From contig NZ_JAKTNU010000007.1 in NCBI RefSeq assembly GCF_022760955.1, forward strand, positions 38,364 through 102,363: a stretch of 64,000 nt of DNA. Direction: 5' to 3'. This document shows positions 61,343-64,000 of the stretch, piece after piece. Positions within the stretch are counted from its first letter, which is position 1. Each line of letters opens with the position of its first letter. Position numbers and translations under genes: made by a program. The notes beneath the pieces were generated by a model. The model was given only the letters and a program-made list of their open reading frames with translations. It was not told where the DNA came from and made no database searches. Origin of the DNA: Thermus neutrinimicus (GTDB taxonomy: Bacteria; Deinococcota; Deinococci; Deinococcales; Thermaceae).

Positions 61343-62141
61343 AGCCTTGGGCTACCCCTTTTTTCAGCGGGCCCTCTTGGCGGGGCTTTTGGTAAGCCTT
61401 CTTTCCGGCCTCCTTTCCCCCTTCGTGGTGCAACGTAGGCTTTCCTTCCTGGGGGATGGCCTCGCCCACGCCGCCTTCGCTGGGGTGGCCTTGGGGCTTT
61501 TCCTGAGGGGAGAGCCCCTTTGGTTGGCCCTGCCCTTTACCTTTCTGGTGGCCATGGCTATCACCTTTGTCCGGGAGAAAACCGAGCTTTCCGAGGACAC
61601 GGCCATCGGCGTCTTCTTCGCCCTTTCCGTGGCCCTGGGGGCCGTCTTCCTCTCCAAGGCCCGGGGGTACGTGGGGGACGCCATGGGTTACCTTTTCGGC
61701 TCCCTCCTGGCGGTGGGGCCTGCGGACCTTTGGGCCATGGCCCTCCTCCTCCTCCTCGCCCTCTTCCTCCTGCCCCTTTGGGGACCCTTGGCCTACGCCA
61801 CCTTCGACCGGGAGCTGGCCCTTTCCGACCGGGTGCCGGTGGTCTTCCACGACTACCTCCTCTCCGGCTTCCTCGCCGTGAGCCTGGTGTTGGCGGTGAA
61901 GGTGGTGGGGATTATCCTGGTGGCGGCCTTTCTGGTGATCCCCGGGGCGGCGGCCAGGCTCCTAAGCTCCACCTTTGCCGGCCTCACCCTTCTTTCCCTC
62001 CTTTTGGCCTCCTTCTCCATGGTGCTTGGCCTTTTCCTCTCGTTCCTCCTGGACTGGCCCAGCGGCGCCAGCATTGTCCTCCTCCAGGCGGGGCTCTTCG
62101 GCCTGGCCTTCGTGAAAACCGTGTTTTCCGTGAGGAAATAG
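61335..62141 (+). CDS. Metal (zinc/manganese-type) ABC transporter permease
   Basis: About 268 residues from GTG 61335, overlapping the ATPase gene; GTG 61329 is possible. Seven or eight hydrophobic segments, with the ABC-3 family pattern RRLSFLGDGLAHAAFAGVALG and VKVVGIILVAAFLVIPGAAARLLS. Forms the membrane channel for zinc or manganese uptake. The stop is only 23 bases before the Rrf2-type regulator, which has its own promoter. Confidence 0.92.
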   Translation: MLEALGYPFFQRALLAGLLVSLLSGLLSPFVVQRRLSFLGDGLAHAAFAGVALGLFLRGEPLWLALPFTFLVAMAITFVREKTELSEDTAIGVFFALSVALGAVFLSKARGYVGDAMGYLFGSLLAVGPADLWAMALLLLLALFLLPLWGPLAYATFDRELALSDRVPVVFHDYLLSGFLAVSLVLAVKVVGIILVAAFLVIPGAAARLLSSTFAGLTLLSLLLASFSMVLGLFLSFLLDWPSGASIVLLQAGLFGLAFVKTVFSVRK

Positions 62142-62152
62142 GGCCTTTGCGC

Positions 62153-62158
62153 TATACT
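62153..62158 (+). promoter_or_regulatory. Leaderless -10 element of the Rrf2/IscR-like gene
   Basis: TATACT, six bases before ATG 62165. No clear -35. Confidence 0.6.
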
Positions 62159-62164
62159 GGGGGC

Positions 62165-62611
62165 ATGTGGGTGTCCACGAAGGCCCAGTACGGCCTCAGG
62201 GCCCTGGTGGAGATCGGCCTCAAGGCCCCGGAGGCGGTGCCCCTTAAGGAGGTGGCGGAGGCCCAGGGCATCAGCCAGCACTACCTGGAGCAGATCGCGG
62301 CCCAGCTTCGGCGTTCGGGGTTCATCCGCTCCGTGCGGGGGGCCAGGGGAGGGTACCGCCTGGCCCGTCCCCCCGAGAGGGTGACGGCCCTCGAGGTGGT
62401 GGAGGCCCTGGAAGGCAGCCTAGCCCCCGTTTCCTGCATCGAGGACCCGGAGTCCTGCGCCAAGGTGGGCCAGTGCTCCACCGAGCTCCTTTGGAAGCGG
62501 GTGGATCTGGCCATGCGCCAGGTCCTGGGGGGCACCACCCTGAAGGACCTCATTGAGGAGCGGAAGCTCATCGAGGCCAAGCGGTTGATCCCGCTCCAGC
62601 CCGCAGGCTAG
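62165..62611 (+). CDS. Rrf2/IscR-family transcriptional regulator
   Basis: 148 residues. N-terminal winged helix (STKAQYGLRALVEIG, ISQHYLEQIAAQLRRSGFIRSVRGARGGYRLAR) and three cysteines around residues 91-104 (SCIEDPESCAKVGQC), spaced as ligands of an iron-sulfur cluster. Related IscR proteins sense cluster supply and control isc genes; iscS follows after 68 bases, which fits. The gap to iscS holds no obvious promoter, so they probably share a transcript. Confidence 0.9.
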   Translation: MWVSTKAQYGLRALVEIGLKAPEAVPLKEVAEAQGISQHYLEQIAAQLRRSGFIRSVRGARGGYRLARPPERVTALEVVEALEGSLAPVSCIEDPESCAKVGQCSTELLWKRVDLAMRQVLGGTTLKDLIEERKLIEAKRLIPLQPAG

Positions 62612-62679
62612 GCGCGGGTTTTGGGGCTTGCCGCCAGGGCCTGCCCCGGGCGAGGGGAGTCTAGGGCAAGGAGGGAGCC

Positions 62680-63810
62680 TTGGCTTGGGTCTATCTGGAC
62701 TATGCGGCCACCACGCCCCTGGACCTCGAGGTCCAGGAGGCCATGCGCCAGGTGGAAGGGGTGTTCGGCAACCCGAACAGCGTCCATCGCTTCGGTCAGG
62801 AGGCGAGGAAAGTCCTGGAAGGGGCCCGGGAGAGGATCGCAGGCCTCTTGGGGGTGCGCCCCAGGGAGGTGGTCTTCACCGCTTCGGGTTCCGAGGCGGA
62901 CGCCCTGGCCCTCCTGGGGGTGGCCCTGGCCAAGGGAAAGGGGCACGTGGTGAGCACGGAGGCGGAGCACTCCGCGGTCTTAGGGGCCTTGCGGCTTCTT
63001 GAGCGCCTGGGCTTCGCCGTGACCCGGCTCAGGCCCGACCGCTTTGGCTTGGTCTACCCCGAGCAGCTGGAGGAGGTCCTCAGGCCCGACACCGTTTTGG
63101 TGAGCGTCATGGCCGCCAACAACGAGCTCGGCACCCTTTACCCCATCCGGGAGATGGCCGAGATCGCCCGCGCCCGCGGGGTCCTCTTCCACACCGATGC
63201 CGTGCAGGCAGTGGGCCAGGTGCCCTTCCGGGCGGATGAGGTGGGAGCGGACCTGGTTTCCCTAAGTGCCCACAAGTTCTATGGGCCGAAGGGGATAGGG
63301 GTCCTTCTGGTGCGCCAGGGAGTGGATCTCTTCCCCCTGGTGCCGGGCAAGCAGGAGGGGGGAAGGCGGGGAGGCACCCAAAGCCCAGCCCTGGCCCATG
63401 GGATGGCGGTGGCCCTGGAGAAGGCCTTAAGGCTCTTGCCAAAGGAGTCTTCCCGGCTTCTCACCTTAAGGAGGCGCCTCGAGGAGGGCTTGCTTTCCGT
63501 GGAAGGGGTAGAGCTCAACGGCCACCCGGAGCGCCGCCTTCCCAAGCTGGTCAACGTGACGGTGAAGGGCGCGGATGGGGAGGCCCTGCTTCTCGCCATG
63601 GACCTCATGGGGGTGGCGGTGTCCTCGGGCTCGGCCTGTTCGGCGGGGAGCCTCGAGCCCTCCCATGTCCTCCTGGCCATTGGCCGATCCCCAAGGGAAG
63701 CCCGCGCCTCCTTGCGCTTCTCCCTAGGGCGCCACACCACGGAGGCCGAGGTGGACCGGGCGGTGGAGGTTTTCAAGGAGGCGGTGGCCCGGGCACGGGC
63801 CCAAGGCTAG
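62680..63810 (+). CDS. iscS: Cysteine desulfurase
   Basis: 376 residues from TTG 62680, with AGGAGGG upstream. NifS/IscS-type PLP enzyme: [15 protein letters not shown] lysine in [12 protein letters not shown] and persulfide cysteine in [16 protein letters not shown]. It supplies sulfur for iron-sulfur clusters and also for tRNA thiolation, so it could feed the TtuB-TtuA system at 7 kb. No iscU lies next to it within the window. The stop interlocks with that of the acyl-CoA ligase gene. Confidence 0.94.
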   Translation: MAWVYLDYAATTPLDLEVQEAMRQVEGVFGNPNSVHRFGQEARKVLEGARERIAGLLGVRPREVVFTASGSEADALALLGVALAKGKGHVVSTEAEHSAVLGALRLLERLGFAVTRLRPDRFGLVYPEQLEEVLRPDTVLVSVMAANNELGTLYPIREMAEIARARGVLFHTDAVQAVGQVPFRADEVGADLVSLSAHKFYGPKGIGVLLVRQGVDLFPLVPGKQEGGRRGGTQSPALAHGMAVALEKALRLLPKESSRLLTLRRRLEEGLLSVEGVELNGHPERRLPKLVNVTVKGADGEALLLAMDLMGVAVSSGSACSAGSLEPSHVLLAIGRSPREARASLRFSLGRHTTEAEVDRAVEVFKEAVARARAQG

Positions 63811-64000
63811 GGTTGCCTTTTGGTAAACTCCTCTCGAAGCTCCCGCCTGAGGATCTTCCCCACGCTGGTTTTGGGCAGGCTATCCCGGAACTCTATGAGG
63901 CGGGGGACCTTATAGGCGGCGAGGTTTTGCCGGCAGAAGATCTCTATGTCCTTTTCCGTGACCTTGCCCCTGTAGGCTTCCTTGAGGACGATGAAGGCGG
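63807..64000 (-). CDS. Long-chain fatty-acid--CoA ligase, C-terminal end
   Basis: Only the last 63 or so codons are in the window; the rest lies beyond the right edge. The minus-strand frame reads [21 protein letters not shown], then [17 protein letters not shown] and [16 protein letters not shown], the C-terminal domain of AMP-forming acyl-CoA synthetases with the catalytic lysine in VGKIL. Chain-length preference cannot be told from this part. Confidence 0.88.
   Translation of the reverse strand, partial: AFIVLKEAYRGKVTEKDIEIFCRQNLAAYKVPRLIEFRDSLPKTSVGKILRRELREEFTKRQP

Overview
The window looks like chromosome of a Thermus species. The coding DNA is very GC-rich with strong G/C bias at third codon positions, and many starts are GTG or TTG. 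Several genes have the form known from Thermus: ttuA carries its iron-sulfur cysteines at residues 130, 133 and 222, TreS is about 970 residues, an otsA-otsB-treS cluster is present, and so is an L25/CTC protein. Genes are packed tightly on both strands. At about twenty genes a -10 element of the form TANNNT lies 6 to 8 bases before the start codon, the leaderless arrangement known for Deinococcus-Thermus. I see no insertion sequence, prophage, CRISPR array or rRNA.

Layout. 1-5.3 kb: the end of a peptide-type ABC importer operon (binding protein, two permeases, two ATPases). 5.3-8.3 kb: acuB, acuC, and the tRNA 2-thiolation pair ttuB-ttuA. 8.3-8.5 kb: tRNA-Val(GAC) and tRNA-Cys(GCA). 8.6-17.5 kb: a 2-phosphoglycerate-kinase-like protein with three ATP-cone-like repeats, small membrane proteins, a hom-thrC operon interrupted by a broken Uma2 gene, queG, a degenerate phosphoesterase, lnt, tRNA-Leu(CAA) and a PfpI/DJ-1 protein. 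17.6-25.8 kb: two methyltransferases (one fused to a YkoF-like domain), a GH13 alpha-glucosidase, and divergently otsA, otsB and treS. 25.8-40.5 kb: mostly housekeeping and small metabolic genes: CDGSH protein, TilS-TadA fusion, tRNA-Ser(CGA), DinB, HMG-CoA lyase and methylcrotonyl-CoA carboxylase beta, rnhA, GYD and VOC proteins, a second (intact) Uma2 gene, guaA, luxS-mtn, prs, rplY/ctc, pth and ddl.

40.5-54.4 kb is the most accessory-looking part. It is one long plus-strand carbohydrate locus: YdjC-type deacetylase, sugar transporter, GH2, GH31, second GH2, second sugar transporter, GH36 alpha-galactosidase, galT, a glycerol kinase gene reduced to its two ends, and glpD. The enzyme set suggests breakdown of mixed alpha-galactosyl, beta-mannosyl and glucosyl oligosaccharides. 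54.4-64 kb: ftsH, a TPR protein, a DUF4388-type protein with a degenerate receiver domain, ruvB, panB, a metal ABC transporter (ATPase and permease), an Rrf2/IscR regulator, iscS and the end of a fatty-acyl-CoA ligase.

The points most worth a second look are these. TtuB has its terminal Gly-Gly covered by eight extra residues. Two protein genes (lnt and tilS-tadA) end inside the D-loop of a following class II tRNA, each with exactly 22 bases of overlap. Four convergent gene pairs have interlocked stop codons. Two genes, glpK and one uma2, are caught in decay inside otherwise intact operons. One metallophosphoesterase and one receiver domain have lost catalytic residues.
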